Positions 8,072 through 16,693 of a stretch of DNA of 61,428 nucleotides are shown here, piece after piece. The position numbers were made by a program, and so were the translations under genes. The notes beneath the pieces were generated by a model. It ran no database searches, was not told the origin of the DNA, and saw only the letters and a list, made by a program, of their open reading frames with translations. The DNA lies in the NCBI RefSeq assembly GCF_020194175.1, contig NZ_JADYVX010000043.1:1-61428 (forward strand), given 5' to 3'. The number at the start of each line of letters is the position of its first letter. The first letter of the stretch is position 1. This DNA comes from Bradyrhizobium sp. BRP22. GTDB taxonomy: Bacteria; Pseudomonadota; Alphaproteobacteria; Rhizobiales; Xanthobacteraceae.

Positions 8072-8995
8072 ATGCCCTTCGACGGCCGGCTGCTGGCGGG
8101 GATAAGCGTGTTGGCGGCGGTGGTGCAGACCAGGAGCTTTGCCCGCGCCGCCGATACACTCGGCATCACCGCCTCCGGCGTCAGCCGGGCGGTTGCGCGG
8201 CTTGAGGGGCGGATCGGCGTGCGCCTGTTCGACCGGACCACGCGTTCGGTGGCGCTGACCGACGAAGGCCGCCGCTTCTATGAACAGGTCGCGCCGCTCC
8301 TCGCCGGGATCGAGGACGCCGCAAGCACCGCCTCGGGATCATCAGGCGTGGTCCGCGGCCGGCTTCGCGTCGACATCGATCCGTATTTCTCGCGCATGAT
8401 CCTCTCCGGCCATATCGGCGGCTTCCTGCGCCGGCATCCGGAGCTGACGCTGGAATTGATCACGCGCGAGCGCGTCGGCGATCTCGTCGCCGATGGCATC
8501 CACGTCGCGATGCGCTTCGGCGAGCCTCCCGCCGGCACGCTGATCGCACGCAAATTGCTGGAAACGCGGGTGCTGACCGTCGCCTCGCCCGGCTACCTCA
8601 AGAAGCATGGCCGTCCCAGGCATCCGGCCGAACTTGAAGATCATTCCTGCATCCAGTTCATCGACCCGCGGTCCGGGCAACTCTTCGAGTGGGAATTCCG
8701 CGCCGGAAAGAAAGTGCTGCCGGTGAAGACCTCGGGCCCGCTGGTGCTGACCGACGTCGGCACCATGATCAACGAATGCATCGCCGGCACCGGCATCGCG
8801 CAGGTGCTCGCGATCGGCGTACGGCCGCTGCTGGAATCAGGCCGCCTGATCGAATTGTTTCCGGACTGGCCGGGCGAGACCTTTCCGCTCTACGCGCTGC
8901 ATCCCTCGCGTCATCATCCGCCGGCAAAAGTCCGCGCCTTCATCGATTTCGCGCTCAAGGCCGCACAGGAAGCAACGCGGCCGCGCGCGAAGTGA
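8072..8995 (+). CDS. LysR-family transcriptional regulator
   Basis: A 307-residue LysR-type regulator. The N-terminal winged helix-turn-helix spans about residues 8-67 (AVVQTRSFARAADTLG, then SGVSRAVARLEGRIGVRLFDR), followed by a type 2 periplasmic-binding-like effector domain from about 90. It should bind DNA as a tetramer and respond to a small ligand. The ATG at 8072 has GGTGGA just upstream and starts MPFDGRLL; a TTG at 8045 is an unlikely longer start. It lies 111 bp ahead of an SDR gene in the same direction, which may be a target, but no divergent partner is present. Confidence 0.92.
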   Translation: MPFDGRLLAGISVLAAVVQTRSFARAADTLGITASGVSRAVARLEGRIGVRLFDRTTRSVALTDEGRRFYEQVAPLLAGIEDAASTASGSSGVVRGRLRVDIDPYFSRMILSGHIGGFLRRHPELTLELITRERVGDLVADGIHVAMRFGEPPAGTLIARKLLETRVLTVASPGYLKKHGRPRHPAELEDHSCIQFIDPRSGQLFEWEFRAGKKVLPVKTSGPLVLTDVGTMINECIAGTGIAQVLAIGVRPLLESGRLIELFPDWPGETFPLYALHPSRHHPPAKVRAFIDFALKAAQEATRPRAK

Positions 8996-9106
8996 ATTCA
9001 TGACCTGTAGTCATTTGTAAACTGACATATCCGCGCTGGGATCATCAGCATCCGAGTGAGACAGTCCATCCAGCAGATCAACCGATCAGTTGGAGAGCAT
9101 CGACCC

Positions 9107-9796
9107 ATGGCAACCAGGAAAACCGTTCTCATCATCGGCGCCTCGCGCGGGCTGGGGCTTGCGCTGGCCGAAGAATATTGCAGCCGCGACTACCAGGTGA
9201 CCGCCACCGTACGTACGCCGTCGAAAGCGCTGGACGATCTTGCCGCGCGCTTTCCCGTAAGCCTCGAGATCGAGACGGTCGACATCACCGATCAAACCTC
9301 CACCAGGGCGCTGAAGCAGCGCCTCGGCAATCGCATCATCGACACCTTGCTCGTCAATGCCGGCATCTGCCTTGCGCGCGAGAACACGCCGATCGATGCT
9401 GATGTCGACGACTTCGTCGCCATGATGGTGACGAACGCGCTTGCTCCGATGCGCATCGTCGAAACCTTTGAGGATCAGGTACCGCCGCGCGGCATCATCG
9501 CGGTGATGTCGTCCGAGCTCGGCAGCATCGCCGCCAATCGCGGCTTCTGGGAGCTCTACAGCGCGAGCAAGGCCGCGCTCAACATGCTGATGAAATGCTT
9601 CAGCCAGCGGCATCCCGGCGACCCGCGCGCAATGCTCTTGATCGCGCCCGGTTGGGTGCGCACCGAAATGGGCGGCGGTGGTGCACAGCTCTCAATCGAC
9701 GAGAGCATCCCGCCGGTCGTGACCGCAGTGGAGGCCCGCGCCGGCAAGGCTGGCCTGAGATTCATGAACCGGCACGGCGACAGCCTGCCCTGGTAG
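9107..9796 (+). CDS. SDR family oxidoreductase
   Basis: A 229-residue short-chain dehydrogenase/reductase. The cofactor motif GASRGLG is near residue 10, NAG near 83 (LLVNAGI), the catalytic Ser is in VMSSELGS near 131, and YSASK gives Tyr150 and Lys154. It resembles the csgA/sniffer-like class of small SDRs. The ATG at 9107 (MATRKTVLI) fits the family start; an upstream ATG at 9056 would add a non-homologous leader. It is followed 73 bp later by a NmrA-type gene, and the LysR gene precedes it, suggesting a small co-regulated redox unit. Substrate unknown. Confidence 0.9.
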   Translation: MATRKTVLIIGASRGLGLALAEEYCSRDYQVTATVRTPSKALDDLAARFPVSLEIETVDITDQTSTRALKQRLGNRIIDTLLVNAGICLARENTPIDADVDDFVAMMVTNALAPMRIVETFEDQVPPRGIIAVMSSELGSIAANRGFWELYSASKAALNMLMKCFSQRHPGDPRAMLLIAPGWVRTEMGGGGAQLSIDESIPPVVTAVEARAGKAGLRFMNRHGDSLPW

Positions 9797-9869
9797 CTGC
9801 ATTTCAAGGGCCGTAGCGCGAGTGAAGGGCAGACGGCGGCGCTCACATCCAGCACAAAGGAGACAGGAT

Positions 9870-10736
9870 ATGTACACGGTCATGGGAGTCACAGGAAAAG
9901 TCGGCGGGGCCACGGCCCGCGCGCTGCTCGCGCAAGGCAAGCGGTTGCGCGTTATCGTGCGGGACGGCGCCAAGGGCGAAAGCTGGGCCGCGCGGGGATG
10001 CGAGGTCGCGATCGCCGATCTCGACGACGCCGAGACGCTCGGCCGCGCGTTCGAGGGCGCGGAAGCCGCGTTCGTGATGCTGCCGCCGCTGTTCGATCCC
10101 TCGCCCGACTGGCGCGAAGCCAGGGCGATGATCGATACGCTGCGCGGGGCGCTGACGCGCGGCGCGCCCGAGCGGGTGGTAGCGCTATCGACGATCGGCG
10201 CCGATGCCGAGCGGCCGAACCTGCTCAGCCAGCTCGGCCTGCTCGAAGGTGCGCTGTCGACGCTCACCATGCCCGTGACGTTGCTTCGCGCCGCCTGGTT
10301 CATGGAGAACGCGGCACTCGATTTAGCTTCGGCCCGGGATCACGGCGTCATCGCAAGCTATCTGCAGCCGCTTGATCGCCCGGTGCCGATGATCGCGACC
10401 GCCGACATCGGCAACGCCGTCGCCGATCTGCTGCAGCAGCAGTGGAGCGGCACGCGCATCGTCGAACTCGAATCCGCCGAGCGCGTCAGCCCCACAGCGA
10501 TCGCCGCAGCGTTCGCGAAGGCGCTCGGCAAGCCGGTCAGGGCCGAGGCCGTGCCACGCGAAAAATGGGAGGCGATGTTCCGCGAACAGGGCATGCGCAA
10601 TCCCCTGCCGAGAATGCAGATGCTCGACGGCTTCAACGAGGGTTGGATCGACTTTGCGGATAACGGTGCAAATGCCCGCAAAGGCTCGACATCGATCGAG
10701 ACGGTAATCGCCGCTTTGGTCGCCAGCGGACAGTGA
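9870..10736 (+). CDS. NmrA-like NAD(P)-binding protein
   Basis: A 288-residue atypical SDR of the NmrA/HSCARG type. The glycine-rich motif VTGKVGG is at residues 5-12, the second beta strand ends with arginine (RLRVIVRDG) as in NADP-preferring members, and the middle contains a STIGADAERPN segment in place of a strong Tyr-x3-Lys active site. Such proteins act as NADP(H) sensors, quinone reductases or azoreductases. The ATG at 9870 is preceded by AAAGGAGA, a strong ribosome-binding site. It follows the SDR gene in the same direction. Cytoplasmic. Confidence 0.88.
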   Translation: MYTVMGVTGKVGGATARALLAQGKRLRVIVRDGAKGESWAARGCEVAIADLDDAETLGRAFEGAEAAFVMLPPLFDPSPDWREARAMIDTLRGALTRGAPERVVALSTIGADAERPNLLSQLGLLEGALSTLTMPVTLLRAAWFMENAALDLASARDHGVIASYLQPLDRPVPMIATADIGNAVADLLQQQWSGTRIVELESAERVSPTAIAAAFAKALGKPVRAEAVPREKWEAMFREQGMRNPLPRMQMLDGFNEGWIDFADNGANARKGSTSIETVIAALVASGQ

Positions 10737-10747
10737 GCTGAAACGTT

Positions 10748-10853
10748 CTAGAGCATTTTCGGTTCTGATTGAATCAGAACCGAAGCTCTAGATTCTTGTT
10801 TTGACGCGCTTTCTTCACGCGAACCGGTACCCACTTCGCTCGAAAACGCTCTA
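10748..10853. repeat. Intergenic repeat, family F (agagcattttcgg... / ...gaaaacgctct)
   Basis: The unit runs from ctagagcattttcgg to cgctcgaaaacgctctag. It contains a perfect inner dyad (cggttctgatt g aatcagaaccg) and an outer match between agagcatttt and aaaacgctct. A near-identical half in the opposite orientation lies at 39189-39250. The rest of this 363-bp gap (10737-11099) holds a fragment of family C (about 10855-10867) and presumably the promoter of the TRAP operon, which I cannot place. Confidence 0.7.
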
Positions 10854-11099
10854 GCCCGGGTGGAGCGCACAGCTGGCAGGAAGATCGACCGCGACGCAAC
10901 AAGCAGCAACAAGGCCGTCGGCGCGACCCGGCGCAAAAGCGCGCCACGCCGCAGCAGCCTGCCAGCGCTCGCTGCGGCCAGAAAGCAAGATGACAAGGTG
11001 AGGCAATGGTGGCAGACTTGGTTTCGAGACCAGGTGCGGCAAGAAAAAGCGAAGAATAGCGATCGCCAGGGTCCCGTCGTCCAAGGGAGGAGAGGGCTC

Positions 11100-12206
11100 A
11101 TGAAACGCTTGTTTCTGGGACTGATCGTTGCTGCCCTGATGGCATCGGCGTTTGTCGGATCCACCTCTGCAGTCATGGCGCAGACGAAGACGCTGAAGAT
11201 GCAGGCCACATGGCCGGCGTCGCTCACGCTCTATGATAACTTCACCTACTTCGCCGAGCGGGTGAACAAGCTGTCGGCCGGCACGCTGAAGATCGAGACG
11301 ATGCCCGCAGGCCAGGTCGTGCCAGCCTTCGAGGTGCTGGACGCGACCCACAAGAAGGTGCTCGACGGATCGCATGCGTGGGCGGGTTACTGGACCGGCA
11401 AGAACAAGACCGCGATTCTGTTCACCGGCGGTCCCGGCGGCACCTTCGGCATGGACTACATGGACGTGATGGGCTGGTTCTATCACGGCGGCGGCCTCGA
11501 TCTGTACAACGAGTTCTATCAGAAGGAGCTCAAGCTCAACGTCGTCGTGTTTCCCATCCTGCCAGCAGGACCGCAGGCGTTCGGCTGGTTCAAGAAGCCG
11601 ATCCAGACGGTCGAGGACATGAAGGGGATGAAATGCCGCCAGACCGGCATGGCCGGCGAAGTGTGGCAAGCGCTCGGCTTCACGGTGGTCAACATGCCGG
11701 GCGGCGAGATCATTCCGTCCGCGCAGCGCGGCGTGATCGATTGCGCGGAATGGGTCGGCGGCATCGAGGACATGCAGCTCGGCTTCCACAACGTCTGGAA
11801 GTACCATTATTCTCCCGGTCTGCATGAGAACGTCACGGTCGGCGAAATCGTGATCAACGGCGATGTGTGGAAGGAGCTCAGCCCGCAGCACCAGGAGATC
11901 ATCAAGTCCGCGGCCAACGAGACATTCCTCGTCTGGTGGACCAAGTGGCAGCGCCAGAACGCCGATGCGCTGATCGAGATGCAGCAGAAGCACGGCGTAC
12001 AGATCCTGCGCACGCCGACCGAGATCCTGATGACCTTCATCAAGAAGTGGGACGAGATCGCGGCGGCCGAGGGCGCCAAGAACCCATTCTTCAAGAAGGT
12101 GCACGACTCGCAGAAGGCCTATGCCAGCGCTGTGGTGCCGTACAAGCGGTCCTATTTCCCGCCATATTCCTTCATGGCGAACTACTACTTCCCGGTCGAG
12201 AAATAG
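11100..12206 (+). CDS. TRAP transporter periplasmic substrate-binding protein (DctP-like)
   Basis: A 368-residue extracytoplasmic solute receptor for a tripartite ATP-independent periplasmic transporter. A signal peptide covers about residues 1-27 (hydrophobic core then AVMAQ). The mature part contains the TRAP family signature near GMKCRQTGMAGEVWQALG (the Arg that usually clamps the ligand carboxylate) and the AEWVGGIEDMQLGF and YHYSPG segments characteristic of the mannitol/chloroaromatic (FcbT1/TakP-like) subgroup. Probable ligands are organic acids, though none can be named. GGGAGGAGAGG lies before the ATG. It is the first gene of an operon with the two permease genes downstream. Confidence 0.93.
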   Translation: MKRLFLGLIVAALMASAFVGSTSAVMAQTKTLKMQATWPASLTLYDNFTYFAERVNKLSAGTLKIETMPAGQVVPAFEVLDATHKKVLDGSHAWAGYWTGKNKTAILFTGGPGGTFGMDYMDVMGWFYHGGGLDLYNEFYQKELKLNVVVFPILPAGPQAFGWFKKPIQTVEDMKGMKCRQTGMAGEVWQALGFTVVNMPGGEIIPSAQRGVIDCAEWVGGIEDMQLGFHNVWKYHYSPGLHENVTVGEIVINGDVWKELSPQHQEIIKSAANETFLVWWTKWQRQNADALIEMQQKHGVQILRTPTEILMTFIKKWDEIAAAEGAKNPFFKKVHDSQKAYASAVVPYKRSYFPPYSFMANYYFPVEK

Positions 12207-12303
12207 GCTTGGTCCGAGGGCGGCCGAACAGGCCGCTCTCCATCCGCTCGCAGACGGCCTGCATCACGCCGCAACGCGCGATCGGCCGGCGGTAGGGGGA
12301 GGG

Positions 12304-12867
12304 ATGGTTGAGATAACAGACAGGCCGTCGCCGGCGCTGCTGGCCATAATCCGGATCATTGACGGTTTCACGGATCGGACCGGCACGATCATCTCGTGGC
12401 TGTCGGTGCCGCTTGTCCTGGGCGTCGCCTACGAGGTTGGAGCGCGCTATTTGTTCAATGCGCCGACGATATGGGCCTACGACGCAACCTACATGCTCTA
12501 CGGCTCGCTGTTCATGCTCGGCGCCGCTTACGCGCTGCACAAGGGCGCCCACATCCGCACCGATTTCTTCTGGGAGAAGTTCTCCACCCGGAAAAAGGGC
12601 TTGATCGACACGATCTCCTATATCGTCTTCTTCTTTCCCAGCCTGATCATGCTGTTCCTGATCAGTTGGAACGAGTTTCACTACGCCTTTGAGATCAACG
12701 AGACCTCGGACCAGACCCCGTGGCGGCCAGTGCTGTGGCCGTTCAAGTTCGTCGTGCCGCTCGCCTGCCTGTTGCTGCTGATCCAGGGCGCGTCCGAGCT
12801 GCTCAAGAGCATCTACATGGTACGCACCGGCGTCGAGCTCGAGCACAAGGAGAAGATCGAGGTATGA
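12304..12867 (+). CDS. TRAP transporter small permease (DctQ-like)
   Basis: A 187-residue integral membrane protein with four hydrophobic segments (about 36-56, 65-85, 104-125 and 146-166), matching the 4-TM small subunit that helps dock the binding protein. GGGGGAGGG lies directly before ATG 12304. The stop codon overlaps the next start as ATGA, so translation is probably coupled to the large permease. Confidence 0.92.
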   Translation: MVEITDRPSPALLAIIRIIDGFTDRTGTIISWLSVPLVLGVAYEVGARYLFNAPTIWAYDATYMLYGSLFMLGAAYALHKGAHIRTDFFWEKFSTRKKGLIDTISYIVFFFPSLIMLFLISWNEFHYAFEINETSDQTPWRPVLWPFKFVVPLACLLLLIQGASELLKSIYMVRTGVELEHKEKIEV

Positions 12868-14288
12868 CCGCCGAAGCACTCATCGGCCTGATCATGCTCC
12901 TGGTGCTGCTCGGAGCGATCTTCATCGGGGTGCCGATTTCGTTCACCCTGCTGTTTCTCGCCTTTGCGTTCGGCTACCTCGGCATAGGAGCGACGGTCTT
13001 CGAGCTTGCCTACTTCCAGACCATCGGCCTGATGAAGGAGGAACTGCTGGCCGCCGTTCCGCTGTTCATCTTCATGGGGTTCATCACCGAGCAGGCGGGG
13101 CTGATGGAGCGCCTTTTCACGGCGTTCCGCATGCTGCTTGCGCCGTTGCGCGGCGCGCTCTTCCTCGTCGTCATCCTGACCTCGACCGTGTTTGCGATGG
13201 CGACCGGCATCGTCGGCGCAGCCGTCACCGTGCTTGGCATCATGGCCTCGCCGATCATGACGAAGTCCGGCTACGACGCAAAGCTTTCAGCGGGCACCAT
13301 CACTGCGGGCGGCACGCTCGGCATCCTGATTCCCCCATCGGTCATGCTGATCGTGATGGGGCCGGTGCTCGGCGTGTCGGTCGCCGATCTCTATGCCGCA
13401 GCGTTCGGCCCCGGCTTCCTGCTGGCCGGCATCTACATCGTGTATCTGATGGGCCGCGCCTTCATGAATCCCAAACTTGGGCCGCCGGTGCCCAAGGAGG
13501 AGCGTGTCTATTCGGCAGGGCAGATGATGTACGAGGTGATCGTCGGCACGCTGCCCCTGCTCGCGCTCATCACCGCAACGCTCGGCTCGATCATCGGCGG
13601 CCTTGCGACGCCGACGGAGGCCGCCGGCATCGGCAGCGTCGGTGCGCTGATCCTGGCCCTCGCATATGGCAGGCTGTCGTTCGGCCGACTGCAACGAGCG
13701 CTGATCTCGACGATGGCGACGTCGAGCATGGTCCTGCTGCTGGCGGTCACGTCGAACATTTTCGGTGCGGTGTTTGCCCGCCTCGGCTCGGCCAACTGGA
13801 TCACCGAGACGATGCTCGGCCTCCAGTTGCCGCCCGGCTTCATGCTGATCGTGGTGCTGTTCCTCGTCTTCCTGCTGGGGTGGCCGTTTGAGTGGCCAGC
13901 TATCATCCTGGTGTTCCTGCCTATCTTCTACCCAGTCGTGAAGGGCATGAACATCGACCTCATATGGTTCGGAGCATTGGTTGCGGTGGTGCTGCAGACC
14001 GCCTTCCTGTCGCCGCCGGTCGCCATGTCGGCGTACTATCTCAAGCAGGTGGTCAAAGGCTGGAGTCTCGCGACGATCTACGCCGGCATGTTCCAGTTCA
14101 TGATCCTGCAGGTGATCTGCGTCGGGCTGCTGATTGCCTTTCCCGGCATCGCGACCTGGTTTCCGCAGACGCTGCACGAGGCATCCCGCAGTCAGGTGAT
14201 CCCCGAGGAGTACAGGAAAATCCTCGAACAGCAGAAGCAGGCACCATCCCTCGAAGACGAAGACTGGCTGACACCAAAAAAGAAGTGA
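12864..14288 (+). CDS. TRAP transporter large permease (DctM-like)
   Basis: A 474-residue, 12-TM large subunit that carries out Na+-coupled transport with the DctQ-like protein. The family signatures GxLGILIPPSVMLIVMG (about residue 150-167) and GLATPTEAAGIGSVGAL (about 245) are clear; the latter is the conserved sodium/substrate loop. ATG 12864 overlaps the DctQ-like stop by four bases. The C-terminal 30 residues are hydrophilic. An SDR lies convergent downstream, so the operon is three genes. Confidence 0.93.
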   Translation: MTAEALIGLIMLLVLLGAIFIGVPISFTLLFLAFAFGYLGIGATVFELAYFQTIGLMKEELLAAVPLFIFMGFITEQAGLMERLFTAFRMLLAPLRGALFLVVILTSTVFAMATGIVGAAVTVLGIMASPIMTKSGYDAKLSAGTITAGGTLGILIPPSVMLIVMGPVLGVSVADLYAAAFGPGFLLAGIYIVYLMGRAFMNPKLGPPVPKEERVYSAGQMMYEVIVGTLPLLALITATLGSIIGGLATPTEAAGIGSVGALILALAYGRLSFGRLQRALISTMATSSMVLLLAVTSNIFGAVFARLGSANWITETMLGLQLPPGFMLIVVLFLVFLLGWPFEWPAIILVFLPIFYPVVKGMNIDLIWFGALVAVVLQTAFLSPPVAMSAYYLKQVVKGWSLATIYAGMFQFMILQVICVGLLIAFPGIATWFPQTLHEASRSQVIPEEYRKILEQQKQAPSLEDEDWLTPKKK

Positions 14289-14304
14289 CGGGGCATCACT
14301 TGCG

Positions 14305-14472
14305 GCGTGATGGATTGCTTCGCGCCGCTCGCAATGACGGTGGAGAAAGCGGCGGACCGATGTATCTCCTCACCCTGAGGAGACCGCGCAGCGGTCGTCT
14401 CGAAGGGCGCGGCCACGCTGGAGGCCTCATCCTTCGAGACGCGGCCGAACGGCCGCTCCTCAGGATGAGGGT
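14305..14472. repeat. REP-like cluster: family D half unit and complete family A unit
   Basis: About 14305-14342 contains gatggattgcttcg...ctcgcaatgacgg, the right half of the family D repeat seen in full at 47445-47536. From 14366 to 14472 is a family A element (ctcaccctgaggag, gaccgcgcagcggtc, then ctcctcaggatgaggg), whose first half matches position 121 onward. Lying between convergent genes, it probably separates their transcripts. Confidence 0.7.
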
Positions 14473-14499
14473 CTGGCAGCGTCCCGCCGTCGCTTGCAC

Positions 14500-15342
14500 C
14501 TACCCCGCGCCCTGGTCGAAGGCCTTGCGCAGCGCGACATAGCCCTGCTGCTGCTGGGTCCAGTTGCGACCGCCGGTGATGGCGCCGTCGATAACGAGGT
14601 CGTGGCCGTTGATGAAGGAGGATTCGTCGCTGGCGAGGAACACGGCGGCATGGGCGATGTCGTCGGGCAGCCCGGCGCGCGGGATCGGCTGAGCGGTCTT
14701 GTAGACCTCGCGCATGACAGCGGGCGTCTTCTCCGCGGCGTCGGTCGACAATCCCAGCGCCTTGCCGAAGATGCCGGTCGCGATCGCGCCTGGCGAGATC
14801 GAGTTGACGCGGATGCCGGACTCGCCGAGCTCCATCGCCACGCATTTGGTCAGATGGATCACCGCGGCCTTGGCGGCGCCGTAGACCACCGACGAGGAGA
14901 AGCCGGCAAGCCGCCCGGCGATGCTGCCATTGTTGATGATGCTGCCGGAGCCCTGCTTCTTCATGTGCGGCGCGACATGCTTCATGCCGAGCATGACGCT
15001 GCGCACCAGCGTTGCCATCGCGGCATCGAAGCGGTCGACCTCCAATCCCTCGATGCCGCCGGTCTGCGCCGGACCGCCGGCATTGTTGAACAGACAGTCG
15101 ACCTTACCGAATTTTTCCAGCGTGAGCGCGATCAGCGCCTTCATCTGCTCTTCCACCGTGACGTCGGTCTGGCGGAAGATGCAATTGGCGCCAAGCTCCC
15201 TGGCCAAGGCTTCGCCTTCGGCGATGCGTCGCCCGGCGATGACGACCTTCGCGCCCTCGGCGACGAAAACCTCCGCCGTGCGCAGGCCGATGCCGCTCGT
15301 GGCGCCCGTGATCACCGCGACCTTGCCGTCCAACCGTCCCAT
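14500..15342 (-). CDS. SDR family oxidoreductase (classical type)
   Basis: A 280-residue classical short-chain dehydrogenase. TGATSGIG is at residues 12-19, NNAG near 90, the catalytic Ser near 138 (NNGSIAG), and YGAAK near 151-155, followed by NSISPGAIAT. The order matches NAD-dependent alcohol/polyol dehydrogenases of about 250-280 residues. The ATG at 15342 (MGRLDGK) has AAGAGGT upstream and is preferred over an in-frame ATG at 15408. It faces the TRAP operon convergently; a metabolic link with its substrate is possible but unproven. Confidence 0.92.
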   Translation of the reverse strand: MGRLDGKVAVITGATSGIGLRTAEVFVAEGAKVVIAGRRIAEGEALARELGANCIFRQTDVTVEEQMKALIALTLEKFGKVDCLFNNAGGPAQTGGIEGLEVDRFDAAMATLVRSVMLGMKHVAPHMKKQGSGSIINNGSIAGRLAGFSSSVVYGAAKAAVIHLTKCVAMELGESGIRVNSISPGAIATGIFGKALGLSTDAAEKTPAVMREVYKTAQPIPRAGLPDDIAHAAVFLASDESSFINGHDLVIDGAITGGRNWTQQQQGYVALRKAFDQGAG

Positions 15343-15536
15343 GTCGTTACCTCTTAAGCTAACAGTCGAAATTGATGGACCGCGATATTCCTGCCACAGG
15401 CGGAACAAGGCAAGCGGACTGTTCGGTGCACAATGGCGCCTGATGTGGCCTTCGGCCCTCTGCCGGCCACAAATGACAGCTTACCCGTCGGTTCGGCCTT
15501 ATTTTGGATTCGCTGATCACCTGAAGTGACAACGCC

Positions 15537-16499
15537 ATGAAGAGACTGATCGACGAGTTCAGGTGCGGCTGGCGCGGGGACGCCCAGCCGTCGCTCGCGC
15601 TCGGCGTTGGTTTTGCGATTATCTGCCTGGCGCTGGCAACGGCAGCTCGCTGGGGCCTCTCCCAGATCCGCCCTGACGTGTTCTTCACACCATATTTTCC
15701 GGCGGTGTTCTTCGCCGGCGCGTTCGGCGGCTTGCGCATCGGAATCCTGACCGCGCTTGCAAGCGGCCTGCTCGGCCTGACGGTCAATTTCGGCAGCACG
15801 GTCACCGATCCGACGCGGATCGTGTTGCTGTTGATGTTCTGGGCGGTTTGCGGCCTCACGATCTGGGGCGTCGAGCACTATCGCTCGATCGTCGCCGAGC
15901 AGCAGCGGATCGCCAAACGCCTGATCGGCGAACAGGACTACCGCAAGCTCGTGGTCGACGAATTGCAGCACCGGCTGAAGAACAAATCCTCGACCATCCA
16001 CGCCGTGCTGCACCAGGCGCTGCAGGACCAGCCGCAGATCTGGAGCCGCATCGATCATCGCATCCGTGCGCTGTCGGCGACCGACGACCTGATCGCAAAG
16101 GTTGACGGCAATGGATGCGATATCAAGGACCTCTTGATCTCAGAGCTTGGCCCCTACGGCCACGTCCGCTTCAGCCTGAACGGCGATCGCCTGTTTCTGC
16201 CGGCCAAGCTGGCCGTGAGCCTCGCTCTGATCTTTCATGAGCTCGCCACCAACGCCGGCAAATACGGCGCGTTTTCCTCCGCGCGCGGCTTCCTGCAGGT
16301 ATCATGGTCAGTGTCGGACGATCGCCTCACCATCACCTGGGACGAGACCGAGGGGCCGGCCGTGGAAAATATCGGCGAGCCCGGCTTCGGCACCAGGCTT
16401 TTGAAATCGGCGCTCAGGCCTTTCGACGGCAAGACCGACGTCAGCTATCTCAAGACCGGTGTTCACTGCACCATGCAGTGCCGGATTCCCGCGGCCTGA
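15537..16499 (+). CDS. Membrane sensor histidine kinase, HisKA_2 type with DUF4118-like sensor
   Basis: A 320-residue histidine kinase. Three or four membrane helices fill residues 20-112 in the pattern of the KdpD-type DUF4118 region (IRPDVFFTPYFPAVFFAGAFGG). A HisKA_2-type dimerisation motif, ELQHRLKN, gives the probable phospho-His145, and the ATPase domain shows FHELATNAGKYGAFS (N box near 230) and a GFGTRLL G-box. This architecture is common in alphaproteobacterial kinases, some of which act in the PhyR general stress pathway. No response regulator is adjacent. It precedes two GGDEF-EAL genes in the same direction. Confidence 0.9.
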   Translation: MKRLIDEFRCGWRGDAQPSLALGVGFAIICLALATAARWGLSQIRPDVFFTPYFPAVFFAGAFGGLRIGILTALASGLLGLTVNFGSTVTDPTRIVLLLMFWAVCGLTIWGVEHYRSIVAEQQRIAKRLIGEQDYRKLVVDELQHRLKNKSSTIHAVLHQALQDQPQIWSRIDHRIRALSATDDLIAKVDGNGCDIKDLLISELGPYGHVRFSLNGDRLFLPAKLAVSLALIFHELATNAGKYGAFSSARGFLQVSWSVSDDRLTITWDETEGPAVENIGEPGFGTRLLKSALRPFDGKTDVSYLKTGVHCTMQCRIPAA

Positions 16500-16693
16500 G
16501 CGCGTGCTTTTCGCGCCTCGCTCTGAAGCGAAGGCGAAACGAAACACAGCCGCGGGCATTCGATGATCGGGTTGACGCTCTGTTAATGACGATTGAGGCG
16601 GCGCCTGTTGAAATCTCCTATCGGCACAGATGTCGCGGTTTTTCTCAGTTCCACTTAACCAAAACTACAAGGGACTTTGCCAAGGTCCCGCGC

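Noticed and set aside
10860..11099. N-terminal extension of the TRAP binding protein by 80 codons
   Set aside because: The upstream part is basic, non-homologous and includes repeat DNA, whereas ATG 11100 begins a proper signal peptide after a strong ribosome-binding site.
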